Positions 34,827 through 44,864 of a stretch of DNA of 64,000 nucleotides are shown piece after piece (position 1 is the stretch's first letter; each line of letters starts with the position of its first letter). This DNA comes from Arcanobacterium_A hippocoleae (GTDB taxonomy: Bacteria; Actinomycetota; Actinomycetes; Actinomycetales; Actinomycetaceae). Where the stretch lies: assembly GCF_031456295.1 (NCBI RefSeq), contig NZ_JAVDUJ010000001.1:1736001-1800000 (forward strand). Direction: 5' to 3'. Under the pieces are notes generated by a model that saw nothing but the letters and a program-made list of their open reading frames with translations, was not told where the DNA came from and ran no database searches. Made by a program: the position numbers and the translations under genes.

Positions 34827-37800
34827 ATGATGGGATTTTTCCCGCAGAAAAAATCTGGCAAACGGATGCTTGCAGCTGTTAGTGCTGGTGTAGTTGGCGT
34901 ATTTGGGATTACACCCGTAGCTCAAGGGACGGAGTACACAAATTTGCAAACTTCAACGCAAATGGTTTCAAATCCAGAAAATGTAAAAGTAGGTACGATC
35001 GATACCACTAAACGCCAACAGACGATAAATTCGGATTGGAAATTTATCTTGGGGGAGCAAAGCGGCGCACAAAATCCGCAATTTGATGACTCCGCCTGGC
35101 GGAATGTCGATCTGCCGCATGATTACAGTATTGAACGGGATTATACCCAAACTGGTGAAGCTGAAAGCGGATATTTGCCGGGCGGGATCGGCTGGTATCG
35201 GAAAGTGTTACCAGTGCCTGCTGAGCTTGCAGGAAAACGAATCAACCTGAATTTTGACGGGATTTATATGGATGCCACGATTTATCTCAATGGGATCCAG
35301 CTTGCCACCCATCCCTATGGCTACACTCCTTTTTCGGTGGATGCTACTGATGCGGTGAAATATGGAGCAGATAATATCCTCGCAGTACGGGTAAATCATC
35401 AAACTCCCTCAAGCCGCTGGTATTCGGGGTCTGGAATATATCGCGATGTAGATTTAGTGATCACCGATCCGATACACCTAAGCCATGACGGCGTGAAAGT
35501 TACAGCCAAGAATATTGATACGTACACAGGTTCGGGCACCTTAAATCTGCAAATTGAGACTGCCATTGAAAATGAAAGTGCAGTGGATGCGAATGTGACG
35601 CTAAAGCACACTGTGCACGCAAAGTCAGATGGGAGAAAGATCGGGGAAGCCGAAGCTGAGCAGCGTCTGGCGCCGGGTGCGAAAGCTACGAAAAGTGTGG
35701 CTCTGGCAGTTGATTCGCCAAAACTATGGAATCTTTCTAATCCGTCGCTTTATATTGTGAAAACTGAAGTAACCAGAGACGGCAAAGTAGTCGATACTGT
35801 TGAGACGACGACGGGTTTTCGCAAGATCGAATTCCTGGCAGATACAGGTTTTGCATTAAACGGCGAAAAAATGAAACTGAAGGGCGTCTCAATGCACCAC
35901 GATCAAGGTGCGCTTGGTGCAAAAGCATATCGACGTGCAATCGAACGGCAAATTGAGATTCTACAAGAAATGGGTGCAAACGCGATCCGAGTGACCCACA
36001 ATCCGGCTTCGCGTGATTTGATTCAACTTGCTGACGAAAAAGGGATGTTGATCGTTGAAGAAATTTTTGATGGTTGGCATGTGGCAAAGAACGGTAATCA
36101 TCATGACTATGCCCGTTTCTTTAATCAGCAAGTGCCAGCGGATACGAAACTTGAAAATGTGACTGCCGGCAGCACTTGGGCACGTTTTGATGTGGAAGCT
36201 ACTTTGCGGCGCGATTACAACGCGCCAAGTGTGATCATGTGGTCTTTAGGAAATGAGATCAATGAAGGTGCAGGCTATGGGGATCTCGTGCGAGTTTACG
36301 GATCTGCGCAGCGTAATTTGATTCAATGGGCAGCCGCAATTGATCAAACTCGACCACTCACGCGTGGCGATAATATGCTGAAAAGCAAATCTTATAATTC
36401 GGTACAAGCAATGGAGAATCTTGTAACCGAAGCGAAAACAGCTGGCAGCAGCGGGCTCGTCGGTACAAACTATGCTAATGGTACACAGTTCGATACGCTT
36501 CACCGCGAGCATCCGCAATGGAAAATTTATGGCTCAGAGACGGCATCCGCAATCAATAGCCGCGGAGTATATGATTCGGTCAATAATGAAAGCCCAAAGC
36601 ACCGGAGGCGCCTGACTGCTTATGACCAGAAGAAAGTGAACTGGGGGCATTTTGCCTCCGAAGCGTGGTATGACGTGATCACTCGCGATTTTGTGGCTGG
36701 CGAATTCGTCTGGACGGGTTTTGATTATATCGGCGAACCAACTCCCTGGAATGGTACCGATGCTGGAGCAAAAGGCGGATGGCCCGCACCAAAGAATTCT
36801 TACTTTGGCATTATCGATACTGCAGGTTTCCCGAAGGATTCATACTATCTCTACCAGAGCCAATGGAACGAAAAGGCGCATACATTGCATCTTCTTCCGG
36901 CATGGAATTCAGATGTAGTTGTAAATCAAGGGCAGGGTAACGTGCCGGTAGTGGTTTACACAGATGCACATCGGGTGGAACTTTACTTCACCCCAACTGG
37001 CGGTACCCGGCAAAAAATCGGCGAGAAAAGTTTCACCGAAAAAACCACTCCGGGTGGATTCAAATATCAAATATATACCGGCCCCGAGAAACAATCCGCA
37101 CCGCATCAGAACCTTTATCTCACCTGGCAAGTGCCATATCAAGACGGAAAGCTGGAAGCTGTCGGGTATGATGCGCAAGGTGTGAAGCTGGAAAATACGC
37201 TTGGCCGGAATATTGTGCAAACTGCTGGTACAGCGAAGAAACTAGCAGTGCATCTTGACCGTCCGCAGATCAAAGCTGACGGTGAAGATCTCGCCTATAT
37301 CGACGTTACGATCACTGATGAGCACAATGTGCCAGTGCCGAATGCAGAGCATATCGTCAAATTTGCGACGCAAGGTCAATGCCGGATCGTGGGTACGGAT
37401 AATGGCGAGCATGCTGATCACACTTCATTCCTGGCAACTGAGCGGAAAGCTTTTGCCGGTAAAGTGTTGGGAATTTTGCAGGCTACAAACATTCCGGGCG
37501 AATGCCAGGTGACGGTGAGCGCACAAGGACTCGAATCTCAGACGGTAGTAGTGAGTACCAAGCAGGTTGGGACGGCAGATGCTGATGGAGTTGATGCCTA
37601 CCGTTATCCGCGCAACTATTATGTGCAGTTGGGCGAGCAGCCGAAATTACCAGCGCAGATTGATGCAATCATGAAAGATGGTCAGACGCGCGAAGCTAGT
37701 GTTGCATGGGCAGAAATTGCTGCAGCGCAAATCACGCAAGCCGGAAGCTTCATCGTCAAAGGTCGCACCTCGCTTGGTGATGAAATCAGCGTAAATGTGA

Positions 37801-40217
37801 CGATGCTAAACAGCATTGGAGCGGTGTTGAATTATTCAGCTGTGACATCTGTTGGGAATCCACATACATTGCCAGCCGCCCGTCCAGCCGTTTTGCCAAA
37901 TGGGGAAGTACTCGCCACGACCTTCCCGGTGCGTTGGGAAGAGCCGAAGGCAGATCAATATAATGCTCCCGGGCTGCTCGAAATTGCTGGTACTGCAACC
38001 GTATTTGGGAAAGAATTGCCAGTAAAAGCCACGATCCGGGTGGAAAATGAGCAGGTAACTGTAGGGAAGAATCTTGCTTCAGCAGCATTGAAAGTAACGC
38101 AAAGTGTGCCGGAAGGAAAACAAGACGATACGCTTGCCGCGATCAATGACGGAAAAACCGCTGCCCCTGCATATACCGGAGGCGGTAAAAACCCGAATGT
38201 CTGGACGAACTACACGATCTCACAAGACGGAGAAACAAAATCTCATATTATTTTCGCTTATGCGACACAGCAGCGTTTTGCCGAATTTGGGGTATATTTT
38301 TACCGCGATTCCTGGGCGGCACGATATCCGGCTGCGGGAGCTACAAAGTTCTATGTCAGCGAAACTGAATCTGGTCCATGGACACCGGTGGAAGCTACAG
38401 AGACGATCGGCACCGAATCGACGAATGTGAAACCCTACACTTACAAGTTGGCAAAACCAGTGACGGCAACTTTCGTGAAGATCGAGCTAACTAATTCAGC
38501 ACAAGACCTTGCGAACCGTAAACCGTGTATCGGAATTTCGGAAGTATTGCTGAAAGGTGCGCAAACTATTGCCGTAAGCGCAAACGAAACTGCTGGACTG
38601 GAATCATTGCAGGTAAATCATGCCGCTGTGCCAGTTTCGGCGCTCGCAGCCTGGAAATTCGTCACGCCAGCAGAAAAAGTAGTGCAGCTAAAAGCCACAG
38701 CAAAAGACAATTCTGCCGTCACTGAACTTCCAGCATATGCAGGGATAGTGCGAGTGATCGTCGAATCTGAAAATCAGCAAATGCGTAAAATTTTCCAGAT
38801 TTTGCTTGGGCAAGATCAGCCACTTGCTGCTGATGATGCTGCTCGCGATATCGCTCCGAAAGAAATGAAGATTGTGGTCGGTAGTGAAGCTGCTGCAAGC
38901 GGAAATAACTCGAAGGAGAGTGCGCTCGATAATAATCCAAAGACGGTATGGCATACTCCTTGGGGGAATCAGAATCCAATCAATGGGAACACCGCAAAAT
39001 TTGCTGAAAAAGGCTGGGCAATGCTGATCCTTGATCAGCCGCGAGATATTGCAGCATTGCGCTACCTGCCACGAGCAGATGGCAATAATGGCACGATTAC
39101 TGAATACGATGTATTTGTAAGCAATTTTTCGCCAACAGCGCGTGCAGCTGGAGATACTGCGGCAGTCTTACCGCCTGATACAGAATTTACGAAAGTCGCA
39201 AGCGGTACTTGGGCTGATAATCATCAATGGCAGATTGCACAATTTGAGCAGGTGCGTACTGTGCGTTACGTGAAGCTGGTGCCAAAGGCAACTGCTAGTG
39301 ATACCCGTCCGAACCTTTTTGTGAGTGCCGCAGAACTTCGCTTACGTGAAGCTAAGCCAGTGATTGATCTTGCAGATGCAGCACGCGGATATACGGTGAA
39401 TCCAGAACCAAGCGAAGTGCTGGTGGAGAAAGTGGATGCGGAGCATCTTGCACGCCCAGAAAAAGTGACGGTAGCTGATAAAAACGGGAATCAGCTGATC
39501 GAAGGAGTAAACTATCGGCTGAGCTACACTGGCGATGCGCAAGCAGGCACAGCAATGGTGAAAGTGACGGGAATAAATACGCATAAAGGTACGCTCACTG
39601 CCCAATATGTGATCAAGGTGGTACCGCCAAAATCGCAAGTAGCGAAGCAGGAACTTGCAAATCGTTTAGCGCAACTTACGAAAGTTTCAACGGACGGAAA
39701 GACTCCTGAATCTGTGGCAGCTTTCAAAGCCGCAATTGCATCTGCACAGGCAGTGCTGGATCGGGCTGATGCAACCCAAGAAGATGTACTTACAGCGGTG
39801 CAATCACTTGTGGGCGCAGAAGCGATCTTGCAAGATCAGGCAATTTCTGATGCCACAGGTGATGGCACAAGCGGTGCTCCTGATCCCGGTGATTCGACTA
39901 CCGATTCTGAGCCGGGTGAAGGCAATGGATCTGATGCATCGAATCATGATAGCAGCACTGAAGCTAATAGTGGATCGGAAACTGGAGCAGGTGCAGATCC
40001 GAATGTAAATTCGGGTACTGCTACTGCGCAAGCGCACCGCAAAGTAGCCGCTGCTCAGCCGAAACCAACAGCTCGAAGCCTTACTGATCGCTTTGCAGCA
40101 AGCGCTTCCCGAGGGATAAATCTTGCCAAGACGGGCGCGGGAATCTTCGGCTTAGTTGTGCTGGCTGGAGTGCTGGGAGCTGCTGGAATGATGGTCATAC
40201 GCCGTCGTGAAAAGTGA
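34827..40217 (+). CDS. Cell-wall-anchored GH2 beta-galactosidase, multidomain
   Basis: 1796-residue secreted enzyme. Signal peptide (KKSGKRML, core, cleavage near VAQG). GH2 sugar-binding and TIM-barrel domains fill residues about 60-680: acid/base Glu477 in WSLGNEINEG, nucleophile Glu571 in YGSETAS. Then come Ig/Big-like domains (about 800-1080), F5/8-type C or carbohydrate-binding modules (about 1100-1220, 1350-1510), a FIVAR-like helix (about 1610-1670), a Ser/Asp/Gly-rich stalk, and the sorting motif LAKTG (1766-1770), membrane helix and IRRREK. Architecture resembles BgaA of pneumococcus and bifidobacterial surface galactosidases, releasing terminal galactose from host or dietary glycans. 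ATG at 34830 has the better 7-nt spacing to AAGGAG. Confidence 0.88.
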   Translation: MMGFFPQKKSGKRMLAAVSAGVVGVFGITPVAQGTEYTNLQTSTQMVSNPENVKVGTIDTTKRQQTINSDWKFILGEQSGAQNPQFDDSAWRNVDLPHDYSIERDYTQTGEAESGYLPGGIGWYRKVLPVPAELAGKRINLNFDGIYMDATIYLNGIQLATHPYGYTPFSVDATDAVKYGADNILAVRVNHQTPSSRWYSGSGIYRDVDLVITDPIHLSHDGVKVTAKNIDTYTGSGTLNLQIETAIENESAVDANVTLKHTVHAKSDGRKIGEAEAEQRLAPGAKATKSVALAVDSPKLWNLSNPSLYIVKTEVTRDGKVVDTVETTTGFRKIEFLADTGFALNGEKMKLKGVSMHHDQGALGAKAYRRAIERQIEILQEMGANAIRVTHNPASRDLIQLADEKGMLIVEEIFDGWHVAKNGNHHDYARFFNQQVPADTKLENVTAGSTWARFDVEATLRRDYNAPSVIMWSLGNEINEGAGYGDLVRVYGSAQRNLIQWAAAIDQTRPLTRGDNMLKSKSYNSVQAMENLVTEAKTAGSSGLVGTNYANGTQFDTLHREHPQWKIYGSETASAINSRGVYDSVNNESPKHRRRLTAYDQKKVNWGHFASEAWYDVITRDFVAGEFVWTGFDYIGEPTPWNGTDAGAKGGWPAPKNSYFGIIDTAGFPKDSYYLYQSQWNEKAHTLHLLPAWNSDVVVNQGQGNVPVVVYTDAHRVELYFTPTGGTRQKIGEKSFTEKTTPGGFKYQIYTGPEKQSAPHQNLYLTWQVPYQDGKLEAVGYDAQGVKLENTLGRNIVQTAGTAKKLAVHLDRPQIKADGEDLAYIDVTITDEHNVPVPNAEHIVKFATQGQCRIVGTDNGEHADHTSFLATERKAFAGKVLGILQATNIPGECQVTVSAQGLESQTVVVSTKQVGTADADGVDAYRYPRNYYVQLGEQPKLPAQIDAIMKDGQTREASVAWAEIAAAQITQAGSFIVKGRTSLGDEISVNVTMLNSIGAVLNYSAVTSVGNPHTLPAARPAVLPNGEVLATTFPVRWEEPKADQYNAPGLLEIAGTATVFGKELPVKATIRVENEQVTVGKNLASAALKVTQSVPEGKQDDTLAAINDGKTAAPAYTGGGKNPNVWTNYTISQDGETKSHIIFAYATQQRFAEFGVYFYRDSWAARYPAAGATKFYVSETESGPWTPVEATETIGTESTNVKPYTYKLAKPVTATFVKIELTNSAQDLANRKPCIGISEVLLKGAQTIAVSANETAGLESLQVNHAAVPVSALAAWKFVTPAEKVVQLKATAKDNSAVTELPAYAGIVRVIVESENQQMRKIFQILLGQDQPLAADDAARDIAPKEMKIVVGSEAAASGNNSKESALDNNPKTVWHTPWGNQNPINGNTAKFAEKGWAMLILDQPRDIAALRYLPRADGNNGTITEYDVFVSNFSPTARAAGDTAAVLPPDTEFTKVASGTWADNHQWQIAQFEQVRTVRYVKLVPKATASDTRPNLFVSAAELRLREAKPVIDLADAARGYTVNPEPSEVLVEKVDAEHLARPEKVTVADKNGNQLIEGVNYRLSYTGDAQAGTAMVKVTGINTHKGTLTAQYVIKVVPPKSQVAKQELANRLAQLTKVSTDGKTPESVAAFKAAIASAQAVLDRADATQEDVLTAVQSLVGAEAILQDQAISDATGDGTSGAPDPGDSTTDSEPGEGNGSDASNHDSSTEANSGSETGAGADPNVNSGTATAQAHRKVAAAQPKPTARSLTDRFAASASRGINLAKTGAGIFGLVVLAGVLGAAGMMVIRRREK

Positions 40218-40253
40218 GAGTACTTACCAGCGAAAGTAAATAGTTGCTGTTAA

Positions 40254-40290
40254 TTGTGGGGCGAGAAATCAAAAAACTCGCCCCACAATT
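40254..40290. terminator. Terminator between convergent galactosidase and maf
   Basis: 13-bp perfect inverted repeat, attgtggggcgag / ctcgccccacaat, with an A-rich loop and short T/A edges. It can serve both genes. Confidence 0.8.
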
Positions 40291-40380
40291 TATCGGATCA
40301 GGTGCTACAGCGGAGCAGAGCGGAAATGCAGACGCACAAAAAAATAAACGGATCTGATCCAGTCTGGCTGACACCAAATT

Positions 40381-41112
40381 TCAATTCCAGAAATCTGTGA
40401 TTTGGAAATTTAAATCTGCCAGCAGCTTACGCAGGAGCGGCAGTGAAATCCCAACTACACCATGATGGTCACCTTCGATTTTTTCTACAAAAGGCCCGCC
40501 GTAGCCGTCAATTGTAAATGAGCCAGCTACTTTTAATGGCTCGCCAGAATCAAGATAAGTATCGATTTCGCGATCGCTCATCTGCCCAATATAAACCCGA
40601 GCAACCGATACGCCAGTACTTTCACGCCCAGTAAGCGGATCGATCACACAATGCCCAGTGTAAAGATCGCCAAAATTCCCCCGCATTTTTCGTAGCCGGG
40701 CACGGGCAATCTCCGGAGTGTGCGGTTTGCCTACTACTTCACCAGCGAAGGCAAACATTGAATCACAACCAACTATCACTGGCAAAGATCCAGATATTTT
40801 GGTTATCGCAGTGAGGCTTTCATGATTTGTATTTGCAGTATCGGCACCAGGATTCGCGTTATGATCATTGAATATTGCCGGCGTGCTGGCAGCGGGAAAT
40901 TCTAAATGCGCTAAATTCTGCGCAATATCATGCGCTTTTGCAGTAGCCAGCAGCTGTACCTGAGCTGCGGGAGAAACATCGGGATCAGTTGCTTTGAGCT
41001 TTGCCAGTAGTTCCGCTTCAGGGACATGTGAAATTGCAACAAGCGGGGTGATCCCAGCATTGATCAGTGTTTGCCGGCGTGCGGGAGATGCAGAGGCGAG
41101 AAGGAGTTTCAT
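40381..41112 (-). CDS. maf: Maf-family nucleoside triphosphate pyrophosphatase
   Basis: 243 residues. Starts with the signature LLLASASPARRQTL, followed by IVGCDSMFAFAGEVVGKP, ARLRKMRGNFGDLYTGHCVI, and VAGSFTIDGYGGPFVEKIEGDHHGVVGISL, the usual nucleotide- and metal-binding parts. It hydrolyses non-canonical or m5U/UTP-type nucleotides. A low-complexity insert of about 40 residues (about 72-110) sits before the second motif and makes it longer than the usual 190-210 residues. It overlaps the upstream DUF885 gene by 4 bp (ATGA). Confidence 0.92.
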   Translation of the reverse strand: MKLLLASASPARRQTLINAGITPLVAISHVPEAELLAKLKATDPDVSPAAQVQLLATAKAHDIAQNLAHLEFPAASTPAIFNDHNANPGADTANTNHESLTAITKISGSLPVIVGCDSMFAFAGEVVGKPHTPEIARARLRKMRGNFGDLYTGHCVIDPLTGRESTGVSVARVYIGQMSDREIDTYLDSGEPLKVAGSFTIDGYGGPFVEKIEGDHHGVVGISLPLLRKLLADLNFQITDFWN

Positions 41113-42776
41113 TGTAAAGCCTCCCGCATCACATCAAGTCCGACGGATCCAAGTGCAAGAGCCTGCATATGCCAGTCTTTCAGATCAAAATTTGCGCCCT
41201 TTTTGAGCTCTGCTTCTGTGCGCAGCTCCTGCCAAATTCGATGCCCGATCTTGTATGACGGTGCCTGACCTGGCCAGCCGAGATAACGATTTAGTTCAAA
41301 CAGCAAAAAGGCGTCATCCATGGCAACATTATCGCGTAGGAACTGCCAGGCAACATCACGATTCCAGGTACGTGAAATATGCTGATACTGTGTTGGCGCT
41401 TCCTTTTCCAGGTGCACGCCAATATCCAGCATTACTCGTGCAGTACGGAGACGCTCAGAATCAAGCACCCCCATTTTATCTCCTGGCTCATCCATAAATC
41501 CGAGCTCTGCCATCAATCCCTCTGCATATAACGCCCAGCCTTCGCCATGCCCGGAAACCCATGAGCCATGACGGCGCCAATTATTGAGCTGATTTTGTTG
41601 CAGCGTAGTGAAGCCGATCTGTAAATGGTGCCCAGGTACACCTTCGTGATAGACCGTAGTTTTTTCCTGCCAGGTGGTGAAAGTATCGGTGCCCTCAGGT
41701 ACGGACCACCACATTCTTCCTGCACGCGTGAAATCGTCAGTTGGGCCAGTGTAATAAATCCCTCCGGAGCTAGACGGGGCGATCATACATTCAAGTTTGC
41801 GTAGTTGTGAAGGGATCTCAAAATGTGTTCCGGTAAGTGCGTCGAGAGCTGCGTCAGAGGTTTCCTGCATCCATGCTTTTAATGCTGCTGTGCCGTGAAT
41901 CATTCGTGCCGGATCGGTATTTAGCTTTTCCATTGCTTCTTTTATGCTCACGCCAGGACCGTACAGGTGAGCGGCAATCTGCTTTTGTGCTGCATCGATT
42001 CGTGCGAGTTCGGATTCTGCCCATGCGTATGTTTCATCGAAGTCGATGGCAGCTCCTAAGAATTGGTAGGAACGTAGTTCATAACGTTCACGACCGATAG
42101 CATCGCGTGCAACAGCATGCGGGGCAATTTCGTTTTGCAAAAAAGTTGCTAATTGCGCGTAGGCGGCTCGTGCGCTGGTGGCATTTGTGATAATTTTCTC
42201 GCCGAGCTGCGGATTACTTTTGCAGCCGGTTTCGCTAAGCGCAATGAATGGGGAATTTTCTCCTGCATATCGCTTTGCTTGCGCGATGCAAATAGCTACT
42301 TGCCGCGCAGCGATGGGGGCACCTTTCTGGGCGCGCAGTAAGAGCGTCTTTTGCCAGTTGCGAAGTGCATTTGCGGCGTTTCCCAGACGCGTGCTGATAA
42401 CTTCCCAATCAGCTGCTGTTTCCTGGGGCATATTGTCGAAGATATCGCCGATGCTTTGCAGTGGTGTAGCGAGATTATTCAAATCTCCGTATTCGTCTAA
42501 ATCGTGTAATTCGATCTCGATTGAAAGTGTTTGTCGTAAGGCGTTCGCCGTTACGCGATCAATCTCGTCTTGAGTCGGCAGAGTATGTAATTTGTGTAGA
42601 TATTCGCGTTGCGTTTCGGCTTTCGCGGCAAGGGCTTGTGGGGAGTTGTCGTCGAATTCCGTTTCGCTTGCACCGGGCATGCCGATGGCGCTCACCAGCT
42701 CAGGGCTTGTGTTGAGGCAATATTGGAAGTAGTCGTCAGCTAATTTATCGATTTGTGTTTGTGCTCTTTGCGTCAT
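41109..42776 (-). CDS. DUF885-family metallopeptidase-like protein
   Basis: 555 residues, all-helical. The metal-site motif HEGVPGHH spans residues 377-384 (an HExxxGHH form characteristic of DUF885), with a likely third ligand in SGHGEGWALYAEGLMAE. IYYTGPTDDF and VMLDIGVH are also family blocks. No signal peptide, so it is probably a cytoplasmic carboxypeptidase or dipeptidase-like enzyme; substrate unknown. It runs into maf with a 4-bp overlap. Confidence 0.8.
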   Translation of the reverse strand: MTQRAQTQIDKLADDYFQYCLNTSPELVSAIGMPGASETEFDDNSPQALAAKAETQREYLHKLHTLPTQDEIDRVTANALRQTLSIEIELHDLDEYGDLNNLATPLQSIGDIFDNMPQETAADWEVISTRLGNAANALRNWQKTLLLRAQKGAPIAARQVAICIAQAKRYAGENSPFIALSETGCKSNPQLGEKIITNATSARAAYAQLATFLQNEIAPHAVARDAIGRERYELRSYQFLGAAIDFDETYAWAESELARIDAAQKQIAAHLYGPGVSIKEAMEKLNTDPARMIHGTAALKAWMQETSDAALDALTGTHFEIPSQLRKLECMIAPSSSGGIYYTGPTDDFTRAGRMWWSVPEGTDTFTTWQEKTTVYHEGVPGHHLQIGFTTLQQNQLNNWRRHGSWVSGHGEGWALYAEGLMAELGFMDEPGDKMGVLDSERLRTARVMLDIGVHLEKEAPTQYQHISRTWNRDVAWQFLRDNVAMDDAFLLFELNRYLGWPGQAPSYKIGHRIWQELRTEAELKKGANFDLKDWHMQALALGSVGLDVMREALQ

Positions 42777-43027
42777 GTATCCAGGTTATCGGCCAATATT
42801 TGATTTTCGCTATTTTGCACAGCGAGTTGGGGCAAATTGAGAATATTTGCAAATTTCGTAAAAAATACAGTTTTCGGTTTCGAGATTTGAAAAATACTGC
42901 TATATTTATCTCTGTGATTCAACGCACAATAGGTGGTTATTGTGCGAGCATCCGAGGAACTTATCTTTTCCGCACGCGAGCTGTAAAACGATTGTGGTTT
43001 GCGTTGCGTTAATGGAGCAAAAAATAC

Positions 43028-44095
43028 ATGTCAGAATTAGCCAACTCCCAGGAAACGCCGCGAGAACCGCGGCAAAGAATACAGCCGACCACGGTAGAAA
43101 ACCATGTGGTGCGGCTCCTTGGTGGTGCGGCGAAGTGTAGCTTGAAACAGGCAGCAGAAGTATTGGGGTGTAGCACGGATTCGATTCGTCGTTTCTGGCG
43201 ATCAATGGGATTTCCAGGAATCGTGAATCCTGATAAAAAACTGTTCACAGATTATGATCTCGACGTGATCCGCGCCCATTTTCAGATGCGGGAAGATGGT
43301 TTGGCTGATTTTGATACGTTAAATTCGCTGATCCGGGCACAATCACATCTCGCAGACAGGATGGTCTTATGGCAGCACGAGGCGCTCGTTGAAGAATTTG
43401 AAGGGCGTTATGGGATTGACGAAATTTCGGCACGCTATATGCTGCTCGATAAAATCGACCAATACGAAGAGTTTTTAACTTACCAAATGAAGTATGCTTG
43501 GCGCCGGCATCTGGCTGCGCTACTGCGCCGTTCGGAAACTGAGCTTGATCAGCAGCTTGACGGCACGCAAGGGCAAATGCCCTTGAAGCGGGCACTTGGT
43601 TTTGTGGATTTAGTGTCTTTTACACATCGCTCCGGTGAACTTTCACCACATGCGCTCGTGGATTTTATTCAGACATTTGAATTTACATGCCGTGATGTGA
43701 TTTCGACGCACGGTGCGCGGGTGGTGAAGATGGTAGGTGATGCAGTACTTTACATTGCGGACGATATTGCCACGGGAATCGCTTCGGTTGATGGGATCGT
43801 TGAATCGCTCCGTGAGAATCCGTATATGCCAGATGTGCGTGCATCGCTTGTCTGGGGAGGAGTAGTCTCGCGTTTTGGTGATGTATTTGGTCCGAAAGTA
43901 AATCTTGCATCAAGACTTTGTAATGTTGCGCCGTTAAATGGGATTTTGGTGGATTATGAAACAGCGCGAAAACTGCGCAGCCTTGATCCTGACGCTTTTG
44001 AGATTTCGCCTTATGAGATACCGGAGCTGCAGGGGATTGGCAATATCGAGGCAGCGCAGGTGCAAGTATTGCGACGTGAAGTAAAATCTGAGTAA
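43028..44095 (+). CDS. Class III adenylate/guanylate cyclase with N-terminal regulatory domain
   Basis: 355 residues. The C-terminal class III catalytic domain (about 185-345) has all key residues: metal-binding Asp194 (GFVDLVSFT) and Asp238 (VGDAVLY), base-selecting Lys234 and Asp285 (the ATP-type pair), and transition-state Asn292 and Arg296 (NLASR). It should make cAMP as a homodimer. Residues 20-80 look like a MerR-type winged helix (LKQAAEVLGCSTDSIRRFWRSMG), and 90-180 are helical, resembling the autoinhibitory domains of Rv1264/Rv2212. GGAG lies 10 nt before the ATG. A two-component pair follows after 9 bp, suggesting one operon. Confidence 0.88.
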   Translation: MSELANSQETPREPRQRIQPTTVENHVVRLLGGAAKCSLKQAAEVLGCSTDSIRRFWRSMGFPGIVNPDKKLFTDYDLDVIRAHFQMREDGLADFDTLNSLIRAQSHLADRMVLWQHEALVEEFEGRYGIDEISARYMLLDKIDQYEEFLTYQMKYAWRRHLAALLRRSETELDQQLDGTQGQMPLKRALGFVDLVSFTHRSGELSPHALVDFIQTFEFTCRDVISTHGARVVKMVGDAVLYIADDIATGIASVDGIVESLRENPYMPDVRASLVWGGVVSRFGDVFGPKVNLASRLCNVAPLNGILVDYETARKLRSLDPDAFEISPYEIPELQGIGNIEAAQVQVLRREVKSE

Positions 44096-44104
44096 AGTTG
44101 TGGT

Positions 44105-44782
44105 ATGACAAAAGTATTGCTTGTGGAAGATGATGCGGCTATTTCCGAACCACTTGTGCGTGCGTTGAGCCGTGAAGGGTACGAAGTTGTGCCAGTTCAT
44201 ACCGGAGTGGATGCGCTTGCAAAAATGCATGAAGCAATCGATTTGGTAGTGTTGGATCTTGGTTTGCCGGATATGGACGGCTTAGATGTGGCACGAAAAG
44301 CGCGAAGTGATGGAAAAGAGTTCCCAATTTTGATTCTTACTGCGCGGGCAGAAGAAGTAGATATGGTGGTGGGGCTCGATGCTGGCGCAGATGATTATGT
44401 TACGAAACCATTTCGCTTAGCTGAGCTGTTGGCTCGGGTACGTGCGCTCTTGCGGAGAAATATTGCTAATCCAAATGCGAACGGAGAAATTCGTGCGCAA
44501 AATGTACGTTTGGATATTGAAGCGCATCGTGCCTATGTGGAAAATAAAGAACTGCAACTTACTGCCAAAGAGTTTGATTTGCTTGCACATTTGTTGCGCC
44601 ACGCAGGGGCAGTAGTTTCTCGCGAAGATTTGATGCGTGCAGTTTGGGGAAGCACTGTTGACGAATCCACGAAGAAGCTCGATATGCATATTTCATGGCT
44701 CCGGCGGAAGCTGGGGGATGATGTAAACGATCCGCACTATATTTCTACCGTACGTGGAATGGGTTTTCGCTTTGAAGCGTAA
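44105..44782 (+). CDS. OmpR-family response regulator
   Basis: 225 residues. Receiver domain (1-120) with acidic pocket VEDD, phospho-acceptor Asp51 (VVLDLGLP), Thr79 (ILTA) and Lys101 (TKPF). The DNA-binding winged helix covers 130-225 (LTAKEFDLLAHLL, SREDLMRAVWGS, VRGMGFRFEA). It lies 9 bp after the cyclase and 82 bp before its cognate kinase. Confidence 0.93.
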   Translation: MTKVLLVEDDAAISEPLVRALSREGYEVVPVHTGVDALAKMHEAIDLVVLDLGLPDMDGLDVARKARSDGKEFPILILTARAEEVDMVVGLDAGADDYVTKPFRLAELLARVRALLRRNIANPNANGEIRAQNVRLDIEAHRAYVENKELQLTAKEFDLLAHLLRHAGAVVSREDLMRAVWGSTVDESTKKLDMHISWLRRKLGDDVNDPHYISTVRGMGFRFEA

Positions 44783-44864
44783 AATTCAGATGCCTTTTCA
44801 GTTCCAAATTATTGGTCAATGCGAGCAGTTTAGATCTCAATAGTGAAATAGAGGTGACGCATCG

